DNA from: Lachnospiraceae bacterium
Lineage (GTDB): Bacteria > Bacillota > Clostridia > Lachnospirales > Lachnospiraceae
Assembly (NCBI GenBank): GCA_015056925.1
Contig: SVFJ01000001.1
Location: 55,933-119,932 of the forward strand
DNA length: 64,000 bases
Direction of reading: 5' to 3'
Made by a program: the position numbers and the translations under genes. Under the pieces are notes generated by a model. It was not told the DNA's origin. It saw only the letters and a program-made list of their open reading frames with translations, and did not search any database. Positions 47,867 through 55,795 of the stretch are shown here, one piece after another; the stretch's first letter is position 1, and each line of letters starts with the position of its first letter.

Positions 47867-47964
47867 GTTTTTATTTTATATAAAATTGTCATACAGCAAT
47901 ATTTGCATAGTAGGGTCTTCAACCTGCTGTTGTTTTTCTGCATTATGGCACCCCTGCACAGCAA

Positions 47965-47999
47965 AAGCTCCTCAAACCATCATATGATTTGAGGAGCTT
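47965..47999 (-). terminator. Terminator after the GGGtGRT gene
   Basis: Perfect 12-bp stem AAGCTCCTCAAA/TTTGAGGAGCTT with an 11-base loop, followed by TTTTG on the minus strand. The rest of 47867-47964 shows nothing else recognisable. Confidence 0.85.
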
Positions 48000-48030
48000 A
48001 ATCTAAGCACTATGCTATATATTCTTTCAA

Positions 48031-49041
48031 TTAGAACTTACCAGCGTCTGCTGCTTCCTGAATAGAAACTGCAACTGCAACAGTCATACCAACCATAGGG
48101 TTGTTACCTGCACCGATAAGACCCATCATCTCTACGTGAGCCGGAACTGAAGAAGAACCAGCAAACTGAGCGTCTGAGTGCATACGTCCCATAGTATCTG
48201 TCATACCATAAGAAGCAGGACCAGCTGCCATGTTATCCGGATGAAGTGTACGTCCTGTACCACCACCTGAAGCTACTGAGAAGTACTTCTTACCCTGCTC
48301 GATACATTCCTTCTTGTATGTACCTGCAACAGGATGCTGGAATCTTGTAGGGTTAGTTGAGTTACCTGTGATAGATACGTCAACGCCTTCCTTGTGCATG
48401 ATAGCTACACCTTCGCAAACATCGTTTGCACCGTAGCAGTTAACCTTTGCACGAAGTCCCTCAGAATAAGACTTTCTATAAACTTCCTTAACTGTGTTTG
48501 TATATGGGTCATACTCTGTCTCAACGAATGTGAAACCGTTAATTCTTGAGATAATCTGAGCAGCGTCCTTACCAAGACCGTTTAAGATAACTCTTAATGG
48601 TTTCTTACGAACCTTGTTAGCCTTCTCAGCGATACCGATAGCACCTTCAGCTGCTGCGAATGACTCATGTCCTGCTAAGAAGCAGAAGCACTCTGTCTCT
48701 TCCTCTAATAACATCTTACCAAGGTTACCATGTCCAAGACCTACCTTACGTGTGTCTGCAACAGAACCTGGAATACAGAAAGCCTGAAGACCTTCACCGA
48801 TTGCAGCTGCTGCATCTGCTGCTCTTCTGCAATCCTTCTTAATAGCGATAGCTGCACCTACAACATAAGCCCAGCAAGCGTTCTCAAAACAGATTGGCTG
48901 AATGCCCTTAATCTGATTATATACATCAAGGCCGGCATCCTTAGTAATCTTCTCAGCTTCTTCGATAGAAGCGATGCCATAGCTATTTAATACTGAATTG
49001 ATTTTCGCAATTCGTCTTTCATATGATTCAAATAATGCCAT
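48031..49041 (-). CDS. GGGtGRT protein
   Basis: A 336-residue protein carrying the family-naming GGGTGRT motif at residues 259-265 (FSVASGGGTGRTLHPDN), plus GAGNNPMVGMTVAVAV near the C-terminus. Its nine Cys residues (51, 56, 71, 89, 118, 120, 202, 209, 246) and Ala/Gly-rich N-terminal half suggest a cofactor- or sulfur-handling role, but no function is established to my knowledge. It follows the NifU-like gene by 18 bp, and this pair is a known association. Confidence 0.9.
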   Translation of the reverse strand: MALFESYERRIAKINSVLNSYGIASIEEAEKITKDAGLDVYNQIKGIQPICFENACWAYVVGAAIAIKKDCRRAADAAAAIGEGLQAFCIPGSVADTRKVGLGHGNLGKMLLEEETECFCFLAGHESFAAAEGAIGIAEKANKVRKKPLRVILNGLGKDAAQIISRINGFTFVETEYDPYTNTVKEVYRKSYSEGLRAKVNCYGANDVCEGVAIMHKEGVDVSITGNSTNPTRFQHPVAGTYKKECIEQGKKYFSVASGGGTGRTLHPDNMAAGPASYGMTDTMGRMHSDAQFAGSSSVPAHVEMMGLIGAGNNPMVGMTVAVAVSIQEAADAGKF

Positions 49042-49059
49042 TTTAAACGTCCTCCTATC

Positions 49060-49752
49060 TTACTCATGTCTTGGGTCGATAATCTTAACCGCATCAGCTA
49101 CACGACCGTACTGGCCCTTAGCCTTCTCCCATGCTGTGTTAGGGTCATCACCCTTCTTGATGAAGTCTGTCATCTTTCCAAGACTTACAAACTGGTAACC
49201 GATAATCTGGTTGTCAGCGTCAAGAGCGATACCTGTTACATATCCCTCTGCCATCTCAAGGTAACGAGGTCCCTTAGCTAATGTACCATACATAGTACCA
49301 ACCTGTGAACGAAGACCCTTACCTAAATCCTCAAGACCTGCACCTACAGGAAGTCCATCCTCAGAGAATGCAGACTGTGTACGTCCGTAAACAATCTGTA
49401 AGAATAACTCTCTCATAGCTGTATTGATAGCGTCACAAACAAGGTCTGTATTTAAAGCTTCCATTACAGTTCTACCTGGTAAAATCTCAGATGCCATAGC
49501 AGCTGAGTGAGTCATACCGGAACATCCGATAGTCTCTACCAATGCTTCCTGAATGATACCTTCCTTAACATTTAATGTAAGCTTACAAGCACCCTGCTGT
49601 GGTGCACACCAGCCTACACCATGAGTCAAACCGGAAATATCTTTTACATCTTTAGCTTTAACCCATTTAGCTTCTTCTGGGATAGGAGCACAACCGTGGT
49701 TAACACCCTGTGCTACTGGACACATTTCTTCAACTTCTTTTGAATAAATCAT
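49060..49752 (-). CDS. NifU/IscU-like iron-sulfur cluster scaffold family protein
   Basis: A 230-residue protein with a NifU-N-like core: TIGCSGMTHSAAMASEILPGRTVMEALN contains the conserved Cys77 and the helix that follows it. Further Cys are at 11, 21, 49, 56 and 106; the GWCAPQQGAC pair is distinctive. No cysteine desulfurase, Suf or Isc gene lies nearby, so it is not a standard cluster-assembly operon. It precedes the GGGtGRT gene, and the two probably act together. GAAAGGAG is well placed before the ATG. Confidence 0.82.
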   Translation of the reverse strand: MIYSKEVEEMCPVAQGVNHGCAPIPEEAKWVKAKDVKDISGLTHGVGWCAPQQGACKLTLNVKEGIIQEALVETIGCSGMTHSAAMASEILPGRTVMEALNTDLVCDAINTAMRELFLQIVYGRTQSAFSEDGLPVGAGLEDLGKGLRSQVGTMYGTLAKGPRYLEMAEGYVTGIALDADNQIIGYQFVSLGKMTDFIKKGDDPNTAWEKAKGQYGRVADAVKIIDPRHE

Positions 49753-49787
49753 GTGATAACTCCTTTCGATTATATAACTTATATTTC

Positions 49788-49850
49788 ATAACAAGACACA
49801 CATAGGTGACCCGCTATTTAGCTGTAATAAAAACGAGCCGTTCTTGTTAT
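49788..49850 (-). promoter_or_regulatory. Foldable leader of the NifU-like/GGGtGRT pair
   Basis: A closing stem ATAACAAG/CTTGTTAT (8 bp) encloses 47 bases with a small hairpin AACG-GCT-CGTT and a GCT/AGC pair. It lies 36 bp before the start codon. No known riboswitch motif is recognised. The rest of 49851-50040 is AT-rich with no clear promoter or gene. Confidence 0.35.
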
Positions 49851-50047
49851 AATCGCACAAAAACATTTTCGCATAAAACACAAAAAAATTCAATTGTATT
49901 TTGCATATTTCGTCAATATTTTATCAATTCTTTTGTGTGATTTTACATTCCAATAACTAAATATTGTACAAAAAATATAGTAATGCTTATTAATTTTCAA
50001 AAAATCTATATCCTCAAGCCAATAACACAAAGGTTATTTAAAGCAAA

Positions 50048-50076
50048 AGACCGCATGCGACATTCACACGCGGTCT
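50048..50076 (-). terminator. Terminator after the serpin gene
   Basis: Stem AGACCGC/GCGGTCT with partial inner pairing, followed by TTTTGC on the minus strand. Confidence 0.65.
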
Positions 50077-50112
50077 CTCATCCACACTCTATTCTATGTT
50101 CAATACGAATAT

Positions 50113-51408
50113 TTAATCAACAATTGCAGGATTATCAACAATCCCCATAAACAAAGGAATCTGTGTATCCATATCCATAATCATATAGAGAAATGGTCTG
50201 TTAAAGAATACATCTATCGGCTCTTCTGTTCGCATTGCACAGCTATCTGCAACAGCAACTTCCGTTACAGCAGCTGCCTCCGTACCTTCTTCATCCACCT
50301 TTACCACTGCCTTTTGTCTTACCATACTGATATAGATTGGTGCTCCGCTTGCTGTTGTTCCTATCTTCGACAAATCCGCTTTATCAGCATCAAAAGCATC
50401 TGTTAACCCCATCTTCTGCAACGCTTCATTCAGAGTCCTGTCAAAGCCAACCTCAAACTTCGGTAATTGAAGATTTATTAATGTAGACTCTGCACCCTTT
50501 AAAGCCTTAGCCAATCTCTTTGTGGTCAAAGTGCCTGCAAGTTCACGAACCGTTTTACCCTCACGCGGAAGCATTGCAACCATTGCAAGATTACCATCCC
50601 TGTACGGCATCACAATACCGCTAAAATCCGTATTGGCAAAATAATCGTAATGCGAACTATACTGATGCATCATTGGCACCAAAAGCTTTTCCTCGCTTGC
50701 AAGCGTAAAATCTTTTTCTTTGGTTTGATATACTTCAAAAGAATTTCTCCATTTTCCATTAAAATACAAAGCATTAAACAACACCAGGCGCGTCACAGGG
50801 TCAAATGGTTCCTTTATCATTTCCTTAATCAAGCCTCTTGTATTCTCATCTATCCAGTCATTCATCGCTCCCACTGTTTCCATGGAAGATAATTCTGTCT
50901 GATACACCTTTGCATCATAGAAAGACTTTAATTTACCAAGCCACTCATCATATGCCGTAAAATCATCATCAATCCATGCCGAATTTGCAAGCGTTAAAAC
51001 CAGTTGCTCTGACTCATGAGGCAAAAGATTCATCATAGAATCCGAAATCACAGTCATATCAGAGCCTAACACATCTTCAAACTGCACATAGGTATTTCCA
51101 TTTGCACCGTTTCCCGCCATAGTCAACGCAATATATGCAGACACCGGTGAAATAACAGGATTGGTAACATCAAGATTCTCCCGAAACAAATCCAAGCCAA
51201 AATCCTGTACAACCTGATACCCAGGTGTATCGTAAGCTATTTCATAATCAATCTGAACATCCTTATCTACAAGAACATCCGCATGTGCTACCTGCACCTC
51301 GTCAACCGTTGCATAGCAGGAGATGGATTCTTCCGTTCCACACGCCACTATCAGATTGGACGCAAGCATTGTCAGCACCAGAAGCACCATCACTATTTTC
51401 TTTTTCAT
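50113..51408 (-). CDS. Serpin-family protease inhibitor, lipoprotein
   Basis: A 431-residue serpin with a lipoprotein signal peptide (lipobox near LIVAC23). Serpin signatures include NPVISPVSAYIALTMAGNG, LFNALYFNGKWRNSF and the C-terminal FNRPFLYMIMD. The reactive-loop hinge EEGTEAAAVT (373-382) matches the inhibitory consensus. Counting 13 residues from Thr376 (P14) gives Ser389-Cys390 as the predicted P1-P1', so elastase-like proteases are plausible targets. It is probably surface-anchored. It follows the DUF4349 gene by 10 bp. Confidence 0.92.
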   Translation of the reverse strand: MKKKIVMVLLVLTMLASNLIVACGTEESISCYATVDEVQVAHADVLVDKDVQIDYEIAYDTPGYQVVQDFGLDLFRENLDVTNPVISPVSAYIALTMAGNGANGNTYVQFEDVLGSDMTVISDSMMNLLPHESEQLVLTLANSAWIDDDFTAYDEWLGKLKSFYDAKVYQTELSSMETVGAMNDWIDENTRGLIKEMIKEPFDPVTRLVLFNALYFNGKWRNSFEVYQTKEKDFTLASEEKLLVPMMHQYSSHYDYFANTDFSGIVMPYRDGNLAMVAMLPREGKTVRELAGTLTTKRLAKALKGAESTLINLQLPKFEVGFDRTLNEALQKMGLTDAFDADKADLSKIGTTASGAPIYISMVRQKAVVKVDEEGTEAAAVTEVAVADSCAMRTEEPIDVFFNRPFLYMIMDMDTQIPLFMGIVDNPAIVD

Positions 51409-51418
51409 AAATCCACCT

Positions 51419-52444
51419 CTATCTGTTCTCTTCCTTTTCTTCAGTCTGTATTGGGTTGTTCACTACATTCTGAGAAGATGTTTTCTGCTTTTTGTCTGCA
51501 TTCATATTCTTGTTTGTGTACTTTGCAATCACCTTAACCACTACCTTCACAATAAGAACTGCTATCAATACATAAAACGCAAAACCAATCAGTGAAACAA
51601 TCATACTTGGAATATGAATTACAAATCCTACAAAACCATCCTTAATATCTTCACCAACCTCATATAAATCCTCTGAGAAACCTGTAGTAATTCTCTCCCA
51701 CATACCCTTTGGCTCTTGTGGCGTAATACGTACAACTTCATTCACATCCAGATATATCGTGCTATACTCAATCTGATTATTGAAAGTACGAAGCTGAGAT
51801 TCCATACTTTCAATCTGATACTGCACCTCTGTCAAACGACTCTCCAATGTAATGACATCCTCAATCTTCTCTGCCCTTGACATAAACTCAAGAAGTCTTT
51901 CCTGCTCAGCGTAAAGCATCTTTTTATGACTTTCCAAATCCACATACTGTAGAGTAACATCATCTACTGTCTCATGACGATATGTAATATTTGAAGTTCC
52001 CTCTATCACCTTCAAAAATGCATCCAACTGTGCTCTTGGAATTCTTATCGTAACTTCTGCATAACGGTTATTATTATTTCCATTTACCGTATACCGCTCT
52101 TTATAACCGCCGTTTTCATTAATCTTACGTTCCATCTCTACCAAAAAATCATCAAATGTCTCTGTTTCTACGGTCATAGTCACTTCTTTGATAAGCTTTC
52201 TGCCGGAGTTCTCCAAAGATGAACTATTTGTCTCCATCGGCTCAGAATACTCTTCTATGTACGCTTGCTCCGTCGCAGCTCCATAGAATCCTTTCGCGTT
52301 GCTGTAATCGCTGTATGCATCCTCTGCCATCGTATAAGATGCCGTACTATCCATACTGCTGCTTCCGCATCCTATCATAACAACCGACATCATCAATGCC
52401 ATTCCTGTTACCAGACACTTCTTTAAAACACTTTTCTTCTTCAT
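51419..52444 (-). CDS. DUF4349 lipoprotein
   Basis: A 341-residue protein: lipoprotein signal (lipobox VMIGC26), a DUF4349 domain (KLIKEVTMTVETETFDDFLVEM, EVTIRIPRAQLDAFLKVIE, a coiled-coil segment around LESRLTEVQYQIESMESQLR, YSTIYLDVNEV), then a C-terminal membrane helix (about 280-305). Anchored at both ends, it probably lies at the cell surface. The ribosome site is inside the hairpin at 52452-52521. It lies upstream of the serpin and downstream of the anti-sigma gene. Confidence 0.88.
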   Translation of the reverse strand: MKKKSVLKKCLVTGMALMMSVVMIGCGSSSMDSTASYTMAEDAYSDYSNAKGFYGAATEQAYIEEYSEPMETNSSSLENSGRKLIKEVTMTVETETFDDFLVEMERKINENGGYKERYTVNGNNNNRYAEVTIRIPRAQLDAFLKVIEGTSNITYRHETVDDVTLQYVDLESHKKMLYAEQERLLEFMSRAEKIEDVITLESRLTEVQYQIESMESQLRTFNNQIEYSTIYLDVNEVVRITPQEPKGMWERITTGFSEDLYEVGEDIKDGFVGFVIHIPSMIVSLIGFAFYVLIAVLIVKVVVKVIAKYTNKNMNADKKQKTSSQNVVNNPIQTEEKEENR

Positions 52445-52451
52445 AAAATCG

Positions 52452-52521
52452 CCCTCCTATATGTTCACGGCATTTCCATCTACATTTCAATTCATTTCTG
52501 CCGTTCTACCATATAGGAGGG
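52452..52521 (-). promoter_or_regulatory. Stem-loop enclosing the DUF4349 ribosome binding site
   Basis: Perfect 12-bp arms CCCTCCTATATG (52452-52463) and CATATAGGAGGG (52510-52521), with an inner 6-bp stem ACGGCA/TGCCGT (52467-52472 and 52499-52504). On the minus transcript the arm nearer the gene is CATATAGGAGGG, the Shine-Dalgarno sequence itself, 7 bases before the ATG. Confidence 0.6.
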
Positions 52522-52581
52522 AGAATTTTTCATTTGGTTGCATAATAACACAAATTTTTTTTACAATTTTAAATAATTTTT

Positions 52582-53946
52582 CTACTGCATTACTATGATT
52601 TCTATCGCTTCCTCTGGCGTCCACACATGAGAATAATTTGATGTTAACCACACTTCATCAGCTGTATAATCCTTCAATGCAATTTGTTCTCCAAAATATC
52701 CCTCTTCGATTGCTTCACCTATCATACCATAAGTACTAGACCAGGAATTAATCTCATACTGATTGCCCTCTAAATCATAATATTTATGAGAAAATAGCAT
52801 ATGTACATGATTTGGTTCACGCTGTTTTCCAAGGAAGTTTACCAACCATCCTTCTTCACTCTTTGATGCACCTACATACTTAACTCCCTCAGGGAGCTGT
52901 CCTGTTTCTCCTGTTTTAAGATTCACATAAACCTTCTCTTGGTCTTTATTCAACCATTCTGCTCCCGTAAATACAATTTTTAATTGCTCTGCATCATAAA
53001 AGTATGAACTATCTGCTCTAAACGAAGACATAGAAGGTGTTTCCGGATTACCGGTAGCTATAATTCCGTTAGAAACAGTTTCAAACTTCATACCTCCATC
53101 CGTCTCAATATAGAACTCCAAACGTTTTAGCCACGCTGAATTCTTTTCAGAATCTATCACCTCTACACGAAGATGCGTTGGATAAATCTGTATTTCCGTA
53201 ACAGTAATTTCGTTTCCATCCAGAATCACAGTCTGGTTGACAGGAAGCACTTTAGCTGCCGCTGTGAACATAGGGTCAAACTCCAGCAGAAAATCAAAGC
53301 TTGCGACATAATCAAATACCTCCTCTTCATAATCGCCAAACATGGAATCTTCCGGACTTACTTCAACCGCTTCTGCATCCAAATCTCTAATATCCAGTAA
53401 CAATCTAAGTTTCTCAGGCACATTTTCTTCCATAAAATCAACTGTTATACTTCGCAATGCTCCATTTGACGCATCAAAGTCATTCACTCCGCAGGAATGA
53501 GCTAACCAAGAATAATCCTCAGCCTTCATCTCCGGTTCTACACTCAAAGACGAATACCTATCAGAATACAAGCGAAAGAAAATATTCACCTGTTTTTGGT
53601 CCACAATCAAATACTCCACACTAACAGTCACATCTGCATCTGTCTGCTCTAAATGTATCGGCTGTACATACTCGTTATCTACTGCGTCCGTAAGCGACCT
53701 TGAGAAAGTGACCGCCTCAGCCAATTCCTTAATAAACGGAATCTTCGAGCAGGCATATGCGACAGGTGTACAGAAATTCACCAATAAAACAAACAAAGCA
53801 AATGCTGATGTCAAGCCCACTATAGGACGTCTAATTCGGTCACGACGAATCTTTTTTCTTTTAGCTCTGTCCAATGTATTCTCTAACTCAGGGATTGACA
53901 CATCTATTTCCTGCATCAAATCCTGATACTCTTCCATTCGATTCAT
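52582..53946 (-). CDS. DUF4179 membrane protein, probable anti-sigma factor
   Basis: A 454-residue protein with a short cytoplasmic N-terminus (about 1-40, YQDLMQEIDVSIPELENTL), one membrane helix (about 43-62) and a large extracytoplasmic DUF4179 domain. Such proteins are the usual anti-sigma partners of the sigma factor encoded just before. The start overlaps the end of the sigma gene by 59 bp in another frame, with strong GAGGAGGGG upstream, which implies coupled translation. Confidence 0.85.
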   Translation of the reverse strand: MNRMEEYQDLMQEIDVSIPELENTLDRAKRKKIRRDRIRRPIVGLTSAFALFVLLVNFCTPVAYACSKIPFIKELAEAVTFSRSLTDAVDNEYVQPIHLEQTDADVTVSVEYLIVDQKQVNIFFRLYSDRYSSLSVEPEMKAEDYSWLAHSCGVNDFDASNGALRSITVDFMEENVPEKLRLLLDIRDLDAEAVEVSPEDSMFGDYEEEVFDYVASFDFLLEFDPMFTAAAKVLPVNQTVILDGNEITVTEIQIYPTHLRVEVIDSEKNSAWLKRLEFYIETDGGMKFETVSNGIIATGNPETPSMSSFRADSSYFYDAEQLKIVFTGAEWLNKDQEKVYVNLKTGETGQLPEGVKYVGASKSEEGWLVNFLGKQREPNHVHMLFSHKYYDLEGNQYEINSWSSTYGMIGEAIEEGYFGEQIALKDYTADEVWLTSNYSHVWTPEEAIEIIVMQ

Positions 53947-54412
53947 ATTTCCCCTCCTCTTCCAAATCTAATCTAAGTAACTGCAATGCTTTACGCTGTC
54001 TTGTAGCTGCTGTTCCTTGTGGAATTTTTAAAGCATCTGCTGTTTGCGCTAATGTGTAGCCTGTAAAATATCTTAATATCACAACATCCTTTAATTCCTT
54101 CGGTAATCTTTGCAATGCTTCCTTTAATGGCAGCTTATCATAATCCTCTGTCATTTCCTCAGGTATCTCATCTAAAGGACGAAATCGTTTCTGTCTTCTC
54201 TGTTCATTATGACATTCATTAATCAGAATACGGGTTATCCATGTTGTAAAATATTCGGGCTGACGGAGCTTCCAATGATTAATTAGTCCCTTATAAACTG
54301 CTTCATCCACTACATCAACCGCCAGAGATTCACTTCCAAGATACAAATAAGCTGTCTTATACAATCTTCCTCGAATCTCCTCAATTCGTCTTGCATATTC
54401 TTCATGATTCAC
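53888..54412 (-). CDS. ECF-type RNA polymerase sigma factor
   Basis: A 174-residue group IV sigma factor. Region 2 is in GRLYKTAYLYLGSESLAVDVVDEAVYKGLINHW..YFTTWITRILINECHNEQRR, and region 4 in LPLKEALQRLPKELKDVVILRYFTGYTLAQTADAL..QGTAATRQRKALQLLR. The GTG start (VNHEEY) is preferred: AAGGAGG lies 11 bases before it, while the ATG 7 codons earlier is on the ribosome site. An ECF-type promoter precedes it, suggesting autoregulation. Confidence 0.9.
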   Translation of the reverse strand: MNHEEYARRIEEIRGRLYKTAYLYLGSESLAVDVVDEAVYKGLINHWKLRQPEYFTTWITRILINECHNEQRRQKRFRPLDEIPEEMTEDYDKLPLKEALQRLPKELKDVVILRYFTGYTLAQTADALKIPQGTAATRQRKALQLLRLDLEEEGKYESNGRVSGFDAGNRCVNP

Positions 54413-54436
54413 AGGCCTTCCACCTCCTTTCATAGA

Positions 54437-54470
54437 TTAGACGTTTGAAAAGAGAATTTTTATTTCAAAC
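54437..54470 (-). promoter_or_regulatory. ECF-sigma-type promoter of the sigma/anti-sigma operon
   Basis: Minus-strand GTTTGAAAT (54462-54470) and, 18 bp on, CGTCTAA (54437-54443), an ECF-type -10. The spacer contains AAAAATTCTC, which recurs before the DUF4349 gene at 52521-52530. Confidence 0.6.
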
Positions 54471-54497
54471 AAATTAATTTTTTTATTTTTTCAAAAA

Positions 54498-54531
54498 AAT
54501 ATCGGAAAATCTTTTCAGACTCTCCGATATT
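54498..54531 (-). terminator. Terminator after the D,D-carboxypeptidase gene
   Basis: 9-bp stem AATATCGGA/TCCGATATT with a 16-base loop, followed by TTTTTTTG on the minus strand. Confidence 0.8.
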
Positions 54532-54538
54532 ATATCAA

Positions 54539-55753
54539 TCAATTCACACCTTCCTGTGTCTGTGCTTCTTCCTCTACCAACGGCGGACAATATGCACTAT
54601 ACAATGCAACATGGTCTCTTATCGCATTTCGGTTACTGTCTGCCTTTGCAGTAACACATATATACTCCTCATTATCACCAAACAAACCATAGCTTACCGC
54701 ACAATTACGAGATTCATTAACAAATCCGGTCTTTGCTCCGACAACCTTACCACCGCAATCGTAATCCTCAATTCTTCTGATAAACCAGTTAGATAAAAGA
54801 ATACCCTCCGGATGCTTATTGGTTGATGAAGTATTGTAGGTTCTTGACGAAATGACCTCCTTGCAAAGCGGATTATCCAATACCGCCTTCATCATCACTG
54901 CCATATCATACACCGTGGTATAATGCTCTTCATGATACAAACCGACACTATTGGTAAAATGAGAGGTTTCAGAAAGACCAAGCTCCTCTAATTTCTCATT
55001 CATCAATTCAACAAAGGCATCATGTGAGCCTGCTACATAACACGCCAAAGCATAAGCTGCCTCACCGCCTGACGGAAGAATGGTTCCATAGAATAAATCT
55101 CTTACCGTTACGACCTCTTCATCCAAGAACCCTGCAGTACTGCAATCATTGACAAAAGCATAATCGGTATGCTCCAGAGTAATGGTAAAAGTATCATCCC
55201 AATCCTCTTCTTCGATATGCTCCGCCGCTACCAGTATCGTAAAAATCTTAGTCATAGACGCAGGATTAATCTGACTGTTCGGTGCCTTGAACGCAACTAC
55301 TTCCTGCGTATTGGCATTTACCACAAGCGCATACTCACTAAACAATTCCTCAAGATAAATAATCTCCGATTCCCTAACCATCTGAAAGACTTTTGTACTT
55401 TCTTCGGTAACAGGTTCTGTCTGTTGCTCTGTTGACTGCTCTACTGCCACTGACTCTTCCGGTATAATATCGCTTTCTCGCTCAGCCAATTGCTGTGTTT
55501 CAACTTCTATCTGAGTTTCACGCTCTATCATCTGTTCAGAAGACAACTCCGACTTCTCTGTTGCATTACTTTTACTGCCATTCCCCATAATCGCCATCAG
55601 CAAAATAAGAATAACCGTCAACACACCGGGTACACCAAATCTAATATACTTTCGTATCTGCTCCTGGCGTTGCTTTTCCAGCTTCATCTTCTGAATCCGT
55701 TCTCTTCTTTGCTGTCTTTTTAATTCTTCCTCTTTGTTTACTAAAGGTTCCAC
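54539..55753 (-). CDS. D-alanyl-D-alanine carboxypeptidase (PBP5-like)
   Basis: A 404-residue class C PBP. A Lys/Arg-rich cytoplasmic start, a membrane helix (about 38-57), a Glu/Thr-rich linker, then the peptidase domain with SxxK in NPASMTKIF, SGGEA where most PBP5-like enzymes have SGN, and KTG in VGAKTGFVNES. It trims stem peptides outside the membrane. The start is GTG with AAGGGAAG. It follows the GH25 gene by 42 bp; the two envelope genes are probably co-transcribed. Confidence 0.9.
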   Translation of the reverse strand: MEPLVNKEEELKRQQRRERIQKMKLEKQRQEQIRKYIRFGVPGVLTVILILLMAIMGNGSKSNATEKSELSSEQMIERETQIEVETQQLAERESDIIPEESVAVEQSTEQQTEPVTEESTKVFQMVRESEIIYLEELFSEYALVVNANTQEVVAFKAPNSQINPASMTKIFTILVAAEHIEEEDWDDTFTITLEHTDYAFVNDCSTAGFLDEEVVTVRDLFYGTILPSGGEAAYALACYVAGSHDAFVELMNEKLEELGLSETSHFTNSVGLYHEEHYTTVYDMAVMMKAVLDNPLCKEVISSRTYNTSSTNKHPEGILLSNWFIRRIEDYDCGGKVVGAKTGFVNESRNCAVSYGLFGDNEEYICVTAKADSNRNAIRDHVALYSAYCPPLVEEEAQTQEGVN

Positions 55754-55795
55754 ACTACACTTCCCTTTTCTTCAAACTTAATATTATTTTAAAAA

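Noticed and set aside
49788..49850. Known riboswitch class
   Set aside because: No match by eye to fluoride, guanidine, ZTP, c-di-GMP, purine, preQ1 or SAM motifs; left as an unnamed leader structure.
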